Assembly: GCF_000953825.1 (NCBI RefSeq)
Contig: NZ_BBUL01000090.1
Coordinates: 124,001 to 188,000 of the forward strand
Direction of reading: 5' to 3'
Length of the DNA stretch: 64,000 nucleotides
Source: Cellvibrio sp. OA-2007
GTDB taxonomy: Bacteria > Pseudomonadota > Gammaproteobacteria > Pseudomonadales > Cellvibrionaceae
Shown here: in pieces, positions 17,731 to 26,735 of the stretch
Layout of the letters: the number at the start of each line of letters is the position of its first letter
How positions within the stretch are numbered: the first letter of the stretch is position 1
The notes under the pieces: model-generated
Told to the model about the DNA's origin: nothing
Databases searched by the model: none
The model's input: only the letters and a program-made list of their open reading frames with translations
Made by a program: the position numbers and the translations under genes

Positions 17731-19717
17731 ACGGTTCAAAACCCATCCCCTGCGCAAACCGCAGACCGAATACCTCGCGCGGGACAAACTCGCCTGGCTG
17801 TTGGTCATGCAAGCCCTGCTAATTTTGCCCCTGCTGTTCAGCCTGCCCTTCTGGCTCTGGCTGGTGTGGGCGATCACTGCCCTGTGGCGCACACAGATGT
17901 TTCGCGGCCGCTGGGGGGCGCCCGGCAGCTTGGTTAAAACCCTGTTAGCACTGATTTGCGCGGGCGGCTTGTTCGCCAGCTATGCGGGCAAAACCGGCAC
18001 CGAAGCCATGGTGGGTTTGCTGGTCTGCGCCTTCTCGCTCAAGCTGCTGGAAGTCAACTCCGCGCGTGACGCCCAATTGCTGGTGTTTATCGGCTTTATC
18101 ATCACCGCCACCCAATTTCTGTTTAACCAAAGCCCGCAAGCTGCTGCTTACGCGATTCTTTGCGTGGTACTGTTGCTCGCCAGTTGGCGCTCGCTCTACC
18201 TCACCCATACACAAACTACCGGTCTGCGCCTTAAACGCGGGGCAATGATCCTGTTACACGCACTGCCGATCATGCTGGTGCTATTTGTGGTGATTCCACG
18301 CCTTGGACCCCTGTGGGCGATCCCCACCCAACAAACAGCCAAAACCGGTTTTAGCGATAGCCTCTCCCCCGGCGATTTAGGCAATCTCGCGCTCAACCGC
18401 GCACCGGCATTTCGGGTGGAGTTTAGTGACCAACCACCCGCCCCGAGCCAGCTTTACTGGCGCGGCCTGGTATTGGATAGCTTTGATGGCCGCACCTGGC
18501 GTATGCGCGATAGTTGGGGGGTACAACCGCGCAACTCAGATGAAACCAGCATCAAACGCGAAAAAACCAATTACAGCGTGATCGTTGAACCTCACGGCCA
18601 ACCCTGGCTCTTCAGTTTGATGACCCCGCAGCGCGTGAACAACCCCAGCAACTCCATCCTCATCACCGCTGACTCTCTATTGATGAACCAGATTCCCGTC
18701 GCCCAGCGGATGCGCTATGAAGTGACCTCGGCACTGCAAATCGACTGGCCAGAGCCACCGCAACTCCACAAAATGCAGCGCGACTTTTACACCCGCCTGC
18801 CGCGCGACAGCAATCCGCAAACTCGCGCACTGGCCGACAGTTGGCGCAGCCAAAATCTGGGTGATGAGCAAATAGTTGCTCGAGCCTTAGCGCTGTTTAA
18901 TCGCGAATTTACCTACACCTTGCAACCGCCACTGCTGGGCGAACACTCGGTCGATGAGTTTTTACTGGTCAGCAAACGTGGCTTCTGCGAGCACTTTGCC
19001 AGCAGCTTTAGCTTTTTGCTGCGTGCGGCAGGCATACCGGCGCGGGTAGTCGTTGGCTATCAGGGTGGGCGCTGGAATCCGGTAGAAAACTACCTGCTGG
19101 TCAGTCAATCCGATGCCCATGCCTGGACTGAAGTGTGGATTGAGGGCAAAGGCTGGCAGATGATCGACCCCACCGCCGCCGTTGCGCCCAACCGTATCGA
19201 ACAAGGCATGAATGAAGCATTAGGAGAAAGTGATCAGGAGTTAATTGCCAATGCCTGGCAATCATCGCAGCTGCTATACCAACTGCAGCTGCGCTGGGAC
19301 GCAGCCAACTACACCTGGCAGCGCTGGGTATTGAATTACGACACCGACGCGCAAGAGGGTTTGTTATCGCGCCTGCTCGGTGGCAGCGAACCCTGGCGCC
19401 TCACCCTCTGGCTGATTGGTTTGGGGTTAGCCGGCGCGGCACTATTTGCGTGGGCATTACTGCACAACAACCAAAGCACCGAGCTGCGCCCGGAAACTCG
19501 CGCCGTTAAAAAACTGGAACACAAACTCACCCAGTTGGGTTACCAACGCAAACCCGGCGAAACACTGCGCGATTTTATCCAGCGCGTGCTCTACAGCGAA
19601 CCGCAATTCAAAACCGGGTTGACCAACATCGCCCAGTTGTTCGAACAGGTTGCATATCAAAATCGCACGGAACAGTTGGTGTTTTTGGAGCAGGCGATAA
19701 AACAATTTCCGCGTTGA
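17720..19717 (+). CDS. TgpA-like membrane transglutaminase (DUF3488 plus transglutaminase-like core)
   Basis: The 665-residue product begins at the ATG at 17720; a longer frame from 17642 lies inside the DUF58 gene and is rejected. The N-terminal half has about six membrane helices (DUF3488). A periplasmic transglutaminase-like core follows with the catalytic Cys in KRGFCEHFASSFSFLLRAAG, His in SDAHAWTEVW and Asp in MIDPTAAV. A last membrane helix (about 560-580) precedes a cytoplasmic DUF4129-type tail. The set matches P. aeruginosa TgpA, a periplasmic transglutaminase needed for viability. It is the last gene of the MoxR operon. Confidence 0.93.
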   Translation: MFAKRFKTHPLRKPQTEYLARDKLAWLLVMQALLILPLLFSLPFWLWLVWAITALWRTQMFRGRWGAPGSLVKTLLALICAGGLFASYAGKTGTEAMVGLLVCAFSLKLLEVNSARDAQLLVFIGFIITATQFLFNQSPQAAAYAILCVVLLLASWRSLYLTHTQTTGLRLKRGAMILLHALPIMLVLFVVIPRLGPLWAIPTQQTAKTGFSDSLSPGDLGNLALNRAPAFRVEFSDQPPAPSQLYWRGLVLDSFDGRTWRMRDSWGVQPRNSDETSIKREKTNYSVIVEPHGQPWLFSLMTPQRVNNPSNSILITADSLLMNQIPVAQRMRYEVTSALQIDWPEPPQLHKMQRDFYTRLPRDSNPQTRALADSWRSQNLGDEQIVARALALFNREFTYTLQPPLLGEHSVDEFLLVSKRGFCEHFASSFSFLLRAAGIPARVVVGYQGGRWNPVENYLLVSQSDAHAWTEVWIEGKGWQMIDPTAAVAPNRIEQGMNEALGESDQELIANAWQSSQLLYQLQLRWDAANYTWQRWVLNYDTDAQEGLLSRLLGGSEPWRLTLWLIGLGLAGAALFAWALLHNNQSTELRPETRAVKKLEHKLTQLGYQRKPGETLRDFIQRVLYSEPQFKTGLTNIAQLFEQVAYQNRTEQLVFLEQAIKQFPR

Positions 19718-19727
19718 TTTTATTTAC

Positions 19728-19744
19728 CTTAATTTCCTCTTAAG
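19728..19744 (+). promoter_or_regulatory. QseB/PmrA-type direct-repeat operator
   Basis: CTTAAT-TTCCT-CTTAAG forms two half-sites 11 bp apart, which is the established box for QseB/PmrA-type OmpR regulators (CTTAA repeats with 5-bp spacing). It lies 50 bp upstream of the first gene of the ten-gene operon. That operon encodes a regulator with the PmrA/QseB signature at 24335-24994. Autoregulation is therefore likely. The -10 box is not clear. Confidence 0.65.
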
Positions 19745-19794
19745 TTTCATTTTCTAGTCTGCATGCTAAGAAATCCCATTCTGAGGATGCAGCA

Positions 19795-20526
19795 ATGAAA
19801 CACCTGTCCACGGCCCTGCCCGACACCTCTGCTAATAGCTGGCATATGCCGCGCTTACCGCAGATTCGAATTCCCCGTTTTGGCTTGCAAACAACCGGCT
19901 CGCAAGAGCGCGCGGCGGTTGAGGCTTATATCCAACAACGCTTCGCAGCAGTGCATAAAGCGCAGGTCAATCATTTCCTGCCCAACATTATCAGCCTGCG
20001 CTGCGGCGGCGAATATTCTGCAGCGGTGGGTTTGGCGCCGGCCAGTAATGCCCAGGTATTTGCCGAGCAATATCTGTATGCACCGGTTGAGCAGGTCATA
20101 AGCGAAAAACTAAACCTGCAGGTAGCGCGCGACCAAATTGTCGAGATTGGTAATCTGGTATCCACTTGGAAAGGCAGCAGCTTGTTATTGTTTATCGTGA
20201 TTGGCGAAGTAATGGAGCGCCTGGGTTATCACTACGTGATGTTTACCGGCACCCGCGAAGTAAAAGCCCTGCTCGCTCGCTTGCGCTATTCACCCATAGT
20301 ACTGGCCGATGCCGACCCAGCGAGATTAGCCGACGGCGGCGCAAGTTGGGGCAGTTATTACCAGAACAAACCACAAGTCATGTTTGGCGATAACCGCCCC
20401 GCTATGGCTGCGGCACGCAAGAATCCCATGTATCGCGCAACCGTGGCAGCGATCAACCGCCCGATTGAAAAAATCTGCACCCAACTGCGTGCGAGCAATC
20501 AGCCTACCACCCTGCCGCAGGAATAA
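19795..20526 (+). CDS. Thermostable hemolysin (T_hemolysin) family protein, GNAT-like
   Basis: The 243-residue protein fits the T_hemolysin family, named after a Vibrio protein but found widely without hemolysis data. There is no signal peptide. The central part, VEIGNLVSTWKGSSLLLF followed by ERLGYHYVMFTGTREVKALLARL, resembles the acyl-CoA-binding and C-terminal strands of GNAT or autoinducer-synthase folds. This is my inference, and it would make the protein an acyltransferase rather than a toxin. The start codon follows a GAGGAT ribosome site. The next gene begins 1 bp after its stop. It is the first gene of the ten-gene operon. Confidence 0.8.
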   Translation: MKHLSTALPDTSANSWHMPRLPQIRIPRFGLQTTGSQERAAVEAYIQQRFAAVHKAQVNHFLPNIISLRCGGEYSAAVGLAPASNAQVFAEQYLYAPVEQVISEKLNLQVARDQIVEIGNLVSTWKGSSLLLFIVIGEVMERLGYHYVMFTGTREVKALLARLRYSPIVLADADPARLADGGASWGSYYQNKPQVMFGDNRPAMAAARKNPMYRATVAAINRPIEKICTQLRASNQPTTLPQE

Positions 20527-20527
20527 G

Positions 20528-22093
20528 ATGATGAATAAAATTCTCACGGCGATTTATCAACACGCGCTTACCACCCCAGAAAAAATTGCCCTCTCTGGCC
20601 AGACAAAACAGCTGACTTACGCGCAACTTGTTACCCAGATTGAGCAGTTAGCCGATTGGTTGATGGCGCAACATATTGGGCGCGCCGGCTTGTGGGGCGA
20701 AAATTCAATCGAGTGGATTGTGGCTGACCTCGCGGCCTGGAAAGCCGGCATCACACTGGTACCACTGCCACGCTTTTTTTCCCGCGCGCAATTGCAACAT
20801 GTGATTGCCCAAGCGCAATTGCCCTGTTTATTAGTCTGTGGCGACATGGAACAAGTCGCCGCTATAAGCGAACGAAAAATATCGCCCATCGCCACGATTT
20901 TTCTCGATCAATTAATCGCTAATGAAAACACTAGCGCCATTGATTCAGTAGCCAAAATCACCTTTACCTCGGGCACTACCGGTACACCGAAAGGTGTGTG
21001 TTTATCCACCACTGCGTTAGAAAAAGTCACTCTCGCATTGGCTGAACGAATTTATCTCGCCATTAATTCCGTCACTGACACCACTCGCGACATTAATAGC
21101 CATTTAAATTTATTGCCATTAAGCACACTGCTGGAAAATGTTGCCGGTGTTTATGTACCGCTTTATCTCGGCAAACGCGTCATCGTATTGGCTGGTGCAT
21201 CATTGGGTTTAACCGGCAGCTCACAATTATCGCTGCCAACACTGTTGCAAGCGCTGCATCAACACCAACCCAACAGCCTGATAGTCCTGCCACAAATTCT
21301 GCAAGGTTTTGTTGCGGCGAGCGCGCAGGGTTTTCACTTGCCCGCTTCAATAAAATTTATCGCGTTGGGCGGCGCGCGCACACCAGCGGTATTAATTGAG
21401 CAAGCGCGGGCGATGGGCATTGCGGTTTACGAAGGTTATGGGTTATCTGAATGCGCATCGGTGGTGAGTTTGAATGCGCCCCTTGCCGATAAAATTGGCA
21501 GCGTCGGCCAAGCACTTGAGCACGTCGAGATAAAAATTGCGGACGGTGTTATTAATGTGCGCGGCAATGTATTTAGCGGTTATCTAGGCCAAACTACAAA
21601 CCAGCAGAATGAATGGTTGGACACAGGTGATTTGGGTTATATCGACGACGAGGGATTTGTTTTTATCACTGGCCGCAAAAAAAATCTGTTGATCAGCAGC
21701 TTCGGGCGCAATATTTCTCCCGAGTGGATTGAAGCAGAGCTATGCCTGTGCCGCGCGATTGCACAGGTGATGGTTATCGGAGACTCACAGCCGTTTTGCA
21801 GCGCAATTGTCGTTCCTGCGTCGGCGCAGATTACGGCTGAGCAAATTGCGCACGAGATTCGCGCCATCAATCAACACCTGCCCGATTATGCGCAAATACA
21901 AAAATGTATTATTGCGGCAGAACCTTTTACGCCCGCCAATCAATTGCTAACCGATAATGGGCGTCTGCGCCGCGCTGCAATTTTCGAGCGCTACGGCGAT
22001 GCAATCACCGCGCTTTATTCTGCCGCTAACGCTCACTCATCCAACCTATCCTCAGCCATGCAATATGCAGGAGTTGTGTATGACATTTTTTGA
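20528..22093 (+). CDS. AMP-binding acyl-CoA synthetase/ligase family enzyme
   Basis: The 521-residue ANL-superfamily enzyme starts at 20528; a longer frame from 20384 is inside the upstream gene. It has the P-loop TFTSGTTGTPKG, the GYGLSECASVVSLN adenylate motif, DTGDLGYIDDEG and the hinge GRKKNLLISSFGRNISPEWIE of long-chain acyl-CoA synthetases. It activates a carboxylic acid with ATP; the substrate is probably a fatty acid by motif type. Nothing at the C-terminus suggests a carrier-protein domain. Its end overlaps the following gene by 14 bp. It likely supplies an acyl group to the T_hemolysin, diiron or SDR proteins of the operon. Confidence 0.9.
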   Translation: MMNKILTAIYQHALTTPEKIALSGQTKQLTYAQLVTQIEQLADWLMAQHIGRAGLWGENSIEWIVADLAAWKAGITLVPLPRFFSRAQLQHVIAQAQLPCLLVCGDMEQVAAISERKISPIATIFLDQLIANENTSAIDSVAKITFTSGTTGTPKGVCLSTTALEKVTLALAERIYLAINSVTDTTRDINSHLNLLPLSTLLENVAGVYVPLYLGKRVIVLAGASLGLTGSSQLSLPTLLQALHQHQPNSLIVLPQILQGFVAASAQGFHLPASIKFIALGGARTPAVLIEQARAMGIAVYEGYGLSECASVVSLNAPLADKIGSVGQALEHVEIKIADGVINVRGNVFSGYLGQTTNQQNEWLDTGDLGYIDDEGFVFITGRKKNLLISSFGRNISPEWIEAELCLCRAIAQVMVIGDSQPFCSAIVVPASAQITAEQIAHEIRAINQHLPDYAQIQKCIIAAEPFTPANQLLTDNGRLRRAAIFERYGDAITALYSAANAHSSNLSSAMQYAGVVYDIF

Positions 22094-22751
22094 TCGCTTA
22101 CAAACCGAAACCCAAGTAGAACGCAATTACTTATTAAGTGCGCCGATCATTCAACGCTGCATTGGTCTCGGCGAATTTAGCTTGGATGAATACCGCGAAT
22201 TTTTAACTCAAGCCTATCACCACGTAAAACATACAGTTCCACTGTTGATGGCCGTAGGCAGCCGTTTGCCCGCAGAGAAAGAATATTATCGCGAAGCAAT
22301 CGCCGAATATATTGAAGAAGAATTAGGCCACCAAGAATGGATTTTAAATGACATAGCCGCCTGCGATGCCGACAAAGAAGCCGTGCGCAATGGTCGCCCG
22401 AATCAGGCAACTGAACTCATGGTCGCTTACGCTTACGATACAGTGATGCGCAACAACCCTATGGCGTTTTTTGGCATGGTGTTTGTGCTGGAAGGCACCA
22501 GCATTAATTTAGCAAGCCAAGCGGCAGACATTATTCAACAGCACCTGGGTTTGCCCAATAAAGCCTTTTCTTATTTGCGCTCACACGGCAGTTTGGATTT
22601 GGAACACATGGTATTTTTTGAAAAACTCATGAATAGTCTTTCCGAACAAAAAGATCAGGACGATATAGTGCACGCAGCCAAAATGTTCTTCACTCTCTAT
22701 GGCAATATTTTCCGCTCGATTGCACCGCATTCCATCGCGCAGGCAGCATAA
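22080..22751 (+). CDS. TenA/PqqC-like iron-containing redox protein (heme-oxygenase-like diiron fold)
   Basis: The 223-residue all-helical protein begins at ATG 22080 with GCAGGAG upstream. Candidate iron ligands lie on three helices: YHHVKH (about 46-51), EELGHQEW (about 80-87), the Glu in VLEGTS and DLEHMVFF. This pattern is that of the HO-like diiron oxidase group, which includes UndA, the enzyme forming 1-undecene from a fatty acid. A lipid or acyl-derived substrate is inferred from the AMP ligase upstream and the SDR downstream. Older annotation as thiaminase-like (TenA) is less likely because the active-site cysteine of TenA is not apparent. Confidence 0.82.
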   Translation: MTFFDRLQTETQVERNYLLSAPIIQRCIGLGEFSLDEYREFLTQAYHHVKHTVPLLMAVGSRLPAEKEYYREAIAEYIEEELGHQEWILNDIAACDADKEAVRNGRPNQATELMVAYAYDTVMRNNPMAFFGMVFVLEGTSINLASQAADIIQQHLGLPNKAFSYLRSHGSLDLEHMVFFEKLMNSLSEQKDQDDIVHAAKMFFTLYGNIFRSIAPHSIAQAA

Positions 22752-22782
22752 TGAAAAATCCACTCACCTTGAGGGGGGCAAG

Positions 22783-23643
22783 ATGAAACTCAACGGAAAA
22801 CTGATTTTATTAACCGGCGCCAGTGGCGGCATTGGTCAAGCAATTGCACGGCGCCTTGCGGCGCAGGGTGCACGGCTTATTTTAGTGGGCAGATCAACAC
22901 CACAACTCAACGCATTGGCGAGCGAATTACATTTATTGGCCAATAAGGGATTTATTTTGCAAGCCGATATAGCCAGCGCCAGTGGCCGCAATACCATTCG
23001 CACCGCGCTGATCGCATTGCAGGAACCATTAGATGCGTTAATTAACTGCGCAGGAATCAATCTGTTTGGCATGTTGGCAGAGAATGACCCCCAAGCGATT
23101 GAAAAATTAATAACAACCAATATCACCGCAACCATTTTATTAACCCAATTAACGCTACCGTTTTTAAACAACAGCAGCGGTCGCATCATCAATATAGGTT
23201 CAAGTTTTGGTGGCTTAGGCTACCCTGGTTTTAGCGCTTACTGCGCGAGTAAATTTGCACTGCGCGGCTTTAGTGAGGCGCTGCGGCGCGAACTGAGCGA
23301 CGGTGCCATTCAGGTTGCCCACCTCGCACCGCGCGCCACGAACACCAGCCTCAATAGTGACGCGGTGTGCGCAATGAACCGAGAATTGGGAACCGCAATG
23401 GATGAACCCGAGGTTGTCGCTCTCCAACTGGAATTAATGTTGACGGCAAAACACATGCGCGACCGCAACATCGGTTGGCCTGAGCGTTTATTTTTGCGCA
23501 TCAACAGTATTTTTCCGCGCATTATCGACAAGGCTTTGCGCAGTCAATTGCCCATTATTCGACGCTATGCACAAACACCATCCAAACCTGCAACAGGCTT
23601 AACATCTGCAGCTGCTATTTCAATTCGTCCATCCCGAGGCTGA
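22783..23643 (+). CDS. Short-chain dehydrogenase/reductase
   Basis: The 287-codon gene starts at ATG 22783 after a GAGGGG ribosome site. It shows the classical Rossmann loop TGASGGIGQAIAR (about 11-23), NCAGIN, catalytic Ser in NIGSSFGG and YCASKFALRG (Tyr and Lys). It is an NAD(P)H-dependent oxidoreductase. The C-terminal part is longer than in minimal SDR proteins and ends in a basic tail. The gene lies 31 bp after the diiron gene and 4 bp before the TPR gene, so it is likely to act on the same acyl-derived metabolite. Confidence 0.9.
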   Translation: MKLNGKLILLTGASGGIGQAIARRLAAQGARLILVGRSTPQLNALASELHLLANKGFILQADIASASGRNTIRTALIALQEPLDALINCAGINLFGMLAENDPQAIEKLITTNITATILLTQLTLPFLNNSSGRIINIGSSFGGLGYPGFSAYCASKFALRGFSEALRRELSDGAIQVAHLAPRATNTSLNSDAVCAMNRELGTAMDEPEVVALQLELMLTAKHMRDRNIGWPERLFLRINSIFPRIIDKALRSQLPIIRRYAQTPSKPATGLTSAAAISIRPSRG

Positions 23644-23647
23644 CCCC

Positions 23648-24319
23648 ATGAACAGATTACATTTACCCAAGATTGCTGCCCATAAACTGTTTGCCCACTG
23701 TATCGCACTGATTTTACTCAGTGGTTTTGCACTGTTTGGCTATGCCGATGAAACAACCGATATCCAACAACTGCAAACACGTTGGGCAGATATCAAATAT
23801 CACACACCGGAAGCGGAACAAGAAAAAGCATTTGTTGCATTAGTTACCCAAGCGGAACAATTACGCAAAGCCAATAGCAGCGCGCCCTATTTAATTTGGG
23901 AGGCAATTATTCGCTCTACCTACGCTGGCGCCAAAGGCGGCCTTGGCGCTCTAGATGAAGTAAAGCAGGCTAAAAAATTATTAGAGCAGGCGATCAAGCT
24001 CAATCCAGCGGCAATGAATGGTTCAGCCTATACCAGCCTCGGCTCGCTTTATTATCAAGTTCCCGGCTGGCCAATTGGTTTTGGCGATGATAAAAAAGCC
24101 AAAGAAATGCTATTAAAAGGCTTGAGCTATAATCCTGATGGCATAGACTCCAATTACTTTTACGGCGATTACCTGCTGGCGCAAAAAAATTATCAACAGG
24201 CGATTGCCGCATTTGAAAAAGCACTCAAGGCAGCGCCTCGCCCCGGGCGTAAATCTGCCGATGCAGGCCGCAGATTAGAAATCGAAGCAGCCATGATCAA
24301 AGCGAAAAAACATTTGTAA
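23648..24319 (+). CDS. Secreted TPR-repeat protein
   Basis: The 223-residue protein has an N-terminal hydrophobic segment (about 14-32, followed by YADE) that is probably a signal peptide. Helical repeats follow: AKKLLEQAIKLNPAAMNG, AKEMLLKGLSYNPDG and YQQAIAAFEKALKAAPRPG are three recognisable TPR units. TPR proteins form protein-binding scaffolds; the partner is not known. Similar proteins often occur with T_hemolysin/SDR gene sets, but I cannot verify that here. It precedes the response-regulator gene by 15 bp. Confidence 0.8.
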   Translation: MNRLHLPKIAAHKLFAHCIALILLSGFALFGYADETTDIQQLQTRWADIKYHTPEAEQEKAFVALVTQAEQLRKANSSAPYLIWEAIIRSTYAGAKGGLGALDEVKQAKKLLEQAIKLNPAAMNGSAYTSLGSLYYQVPGWPIGFGDDKKAKEMLLKGLSYNPDGIDSNYFYGDYLLAQKNYQQAIAAFEKALKAAPRPGRKSADAGRRLEIEAAMIKAKKHL

Positions 24320-24334
24320 TGGATAAAAAATACT

Positions 24335-24994
24335 ATGCAGATATTGTTGGTAGAAGACGATGAACTGCTCGCCGAAGGCATAGTCAGTGCCTTATCGCGC
24401 GCAGGTTTTGCCGTCAATTGGTTGGCAACTGGAAAAGCGGCTTGCACTCAGGTAGTGGCAGAGCCGCCAGATATTATGTTGCTTGATCTCGGCTTGCCCG
24501 ATATGGATGGTATAGACGTTTTAAAACTCGTAAGACAAAAAAAATTAACGACCCAAGTATTAATTCTAACCGCGCGCGACAGTACCAACGCAAAAGTGAT
24601 CGGTCTTGACTCAGGTGCCGATGATTACCTCACCAAACCCTTCGAACTAGATGAATTGCTTGCGCGTTTGCGCGTGCTTGAACGGCGTTTGGGTAACGCG
24701 ACCACATCTTTAATCAATGTCGGCCCATTGAGTTTAAATACTGCACACCATGAGGTGCTGCTCGACGGCGCTGCGCTCATTTTATCCCGGCGCGAATATA
24801 TGCTGTTAAAAGCACTGGTCGAACATGTGGGTGTTATTCAAACTCGCGAAGGGCTTGAGGCAAAGTTGTATTCCTGGGGCGACGAAGTCGCCAGCAACGC
24901 GATTGAAGTACACATCCATAATTTGCGCAAAAAATTGCCCGCTAATTTTATTCGCACCCTGCGCGGCATTGGCTATATGGTGCCCCGCCCGTGA
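24335..24994 (+). CDS. QseB/PmrA-type OmpR-family response regulator
   Basis: The 219-residue protein has a receiver domain (VEDDE, phospho-acceptor D51 in MLLDLGLPDMDG, Lys in LTKPFELDELLARL) and a winged-helix domain. The segment LYSWGDEVASNAIEVHIHNL is the signature of the QseB/PmrA branch. The acidic pair and D51 are intact, so it should accept phosphate from the kinase encoded next; the genes overlap by 4 bp. A CTTAA-type double site upstream of the operon (19728-19744) is its likely target. It is a cytosolic transcription factor. Confidence 0.93.
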   Translation: MQILLVEDDELLAEGIVSALSRAGFAVNWLATGKAACTQVVAEPPDIMLLDLGLPDMDGIDVLKLVRQKKLTTQVLILTARDSTNAKVIGLDSGADDYLTKPFELDELLARLRVLERRLGNATTSLINVGPLSLNTAHHEVLLDGAALILSRREYMLLKALVEHVGVIQTREGLEAKLYSWGDEVASNAIEVHIHNLRKKLPANFIRTLRGIGYMVPRP

Positions 24995-26418
24995 AATCCA
25001 TCCGTGGATTTTTAGTCATCATCTTATTGGCGATTGTCACTCTCGCTAATTTTGCAGCGGTATTGCGCGGCTATTTAGGCAGCATGGATGAAGCCGAGCG
25101 TTTGTTTAATCAGCGCATGTTGCAGCAGGTTGATTTACTTAATTACACCTTGCCTCAATTGCTAACCACAGCCGAACAACGCAGCGAGGCGCGAGTATTT
25201 CCTGCGCGCACCCTGGCCACTGAAGCATCACTGGAATTCCAGTGGGTTGCTCTCGATGGAACCTTGCTTGCCCGCTCCAACGCAATGCCTGAGCAGCCAG
25301 TAGTACCGCTTGAACAAGGATTTCAATTTGCCAACTTTCACAATTATCGCTGGCATTTATTTGTCACCCCCAGCAGCGACAAATCCAGCTGGTTTATTGT
25401 GGCGGAGCGCGCCGACCAGCGCTATCGTCTGGCGGAGTCGATGATCTTGCAAGCCGTCTATCCCATGGTATTTGCCATCCCCATTATCGGTCTGATTATT
25501 TGGTGGATCATTGGTGTTGGCTTAAAACCCATCGCCAATCTCGCACGGGAATTGCGGCAGCGGGAGGCAACTGACTTGCGCGCTCTGGAGCAACAGGATA
25601 TGCCGGTAGAGCTCATTCAACTGGCGCAATCAGCGAATGACTTATTGCGGCGCCTTGATTCCTCGTTCGCGCGCGAAAAACGCTTTTCCGGTGATGCGGC
25701 GCATGAATTGCGCACCCCTATAGCGGCATTAAAAATTCACTGTGAAAATCTATTACATGAATTACAACCAGCGCCCGCATCAGTGCTGAAATTAAAACAA
25801 GGTATTGAGCGAATGAGTTATTTGGTTGAACAAATTTTATTGCTCAACCGCACGGCGCCCGATCATTTTATGGGAAATTTTGAAACCGTTAATTTAACGC
25901 AACTGGTAAAACAAACAATTGTTGAGCAAAGTGCGGCACTGGAATTAAAACACCATCAAATTGAATTTAACGGCGATGAATGCTGGGTTTCCGGTGATCG
26001 CACCGCACTGACCAGCCTGCTAAATAATTTATTAGGCAATGCTATTAAATACACGCCAGATGGCGGACAAATTGCAATTAACACCTGGCTGCGCGGAGGG
26101 GATGTGGTGTTGGAAGTAATGGATAACGGGCCGGGCATTCCCGCCACTGAACGAGAGCGTGTGTTTGATCGATTTTATCGGCTGGGCGGCGACCGCCACA
26201 GTTCCAAAACCACTGGTTGCGGCTTGGGCTTAGCCATAGTGCAACAGGTTGTAGAGTTGCACGGCGCGCGCATCGCGTTGACACAATCCCGTTATGAACA
26301 GGGGCTATTAATTATAGTTACTTTTACCGCCTGCCTCGCCACATCCACAGAATCGAAACCTCTACATTTGAATCAACTACTTGATCACAAGGTCGGTGAC
26401 CATGAACAACTCCATTAA
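24991..26418 (+). CDS. QseC/PmrB-type sensor histidine kinase
   Basis: The 475-residue kinase starts with GTG at 24991, overlapping the regulator stop. Membrane helices lie at about 5-25 and 155-175, with a periplasmic sensor of about 130 residues between. A HAMP-like linker, the H-box GDAAHELRTPIAALK (H238) and an HATPase with DNGPGIP and GCGLGLAIV follow. The size and arrangement match QseC/TctE-type kinases. The periplasmic part has several acidic residues but no clear ExxE ferric-iron motif of PmrB, so the signal is open. Its end overlaps the cupredoxin gene by 17 bp. Confidence 0.92.
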   Translation: MKSIRGFLVIILLAIVTLANFAAVLRGYLGSMDEAERLFNQRMLQQVDLLNYTLPQLLTTAEQRSEARVFPARTLATEASLEFQWVALDGTLLARSNAMPEQPVVPLEQGFQFANFHNYRWHLFVTPSSDKSSWFIVAERADQRYRLAESMILQAVYPMVFAIPIIGLIIWWIIGVGLKPIANLARELRQREATDLRALEQQDMPVELIQLAQSANDLLRRLDSSFAREKRFSGDAAHELRTPIAALKIHCENLLHELQPAPASVLKLKQGIERMSYLVEQILLLNRTAPDHFMGNFETVNLTQLVKQTIVEQSAALELKHHQIEFNGDECWVSGDRTALTSLLNNLLGNAIKYTPDGGQIAINTWLRGGDVVLEVMDNGPGIPATERERVFDRFYRLGGDRHSSKTTGCGLGLAIVQQVVELHGARIALTQSRYEQGLLIIVTFTACLATSTESKPLHLNQLLDHKVGDHEQLH

Positions 26419-26734
26419 ATATACCTTGTTTGCATCCCTCTTGTTAGGCGCGACAACAAAAGCAGAAGTGCCGACGTTTACTCTTGAAATTCGCGATCAT
26501 TTATTCTATCCGGCACAATTGGTGGTCCCGGCCAACACCAAAGTAAAACTGATTATTATTAATCGCGATGCAACGCCGGAAGAATTTGAAAGCTACGAGC
26601 TCAATCGTGAAAAAATTATTATGGGCGGTGCTAAAGCCATTATTTTTATTGGCCCACTGCTGCCGGGTGATTATCCTTTTTTTGGTGAATTTAATCCCAA
26701 AACTGCACAAGGCCTGATTCGGGTGGAGAACTAA
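26402..26734 (+). CDS. Periplasmic cupredoxin-like protein of the EfeO type
   Basis: The 110-residue protein has a signal peptide (1-20, TTKAEV) and a single cupredoxin-like domain. FYPAQLVVPANTKVKL, TPEEFESYELNREKI, GPLLPGDYPFFGEFN and TAQGLIRV match the Cup domain of EfeO and P19-associated iron uptake proteins. There is no Cys-based copper site. Its position 1 bp before the FTR1 gene suggests it hands iron to that permease. The ATG at 26402 is chosen; one at 26381 lies deeper in the kinase gene. Confidence 0.85.
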   Translation: MNNSIKYTLFASLLLGATTKAEVPTFTLEIRDHLFYPAQLVVPANTKVKLIIINRDATPEEFESYELNREKIIMGGAKAIIFIGPLLPGDYPFFGEFNPKTAQGLIRVEN

Positions 26735-26735
26735 T

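Noticed and set aside
20384-20527. Longer start for the AMP ligase
   Set aside because: The extra 48 residues lie inside the T_hemolysin gene. The ATG at 20528 directly follows its stop and begins the normal enzyme N-terminus.
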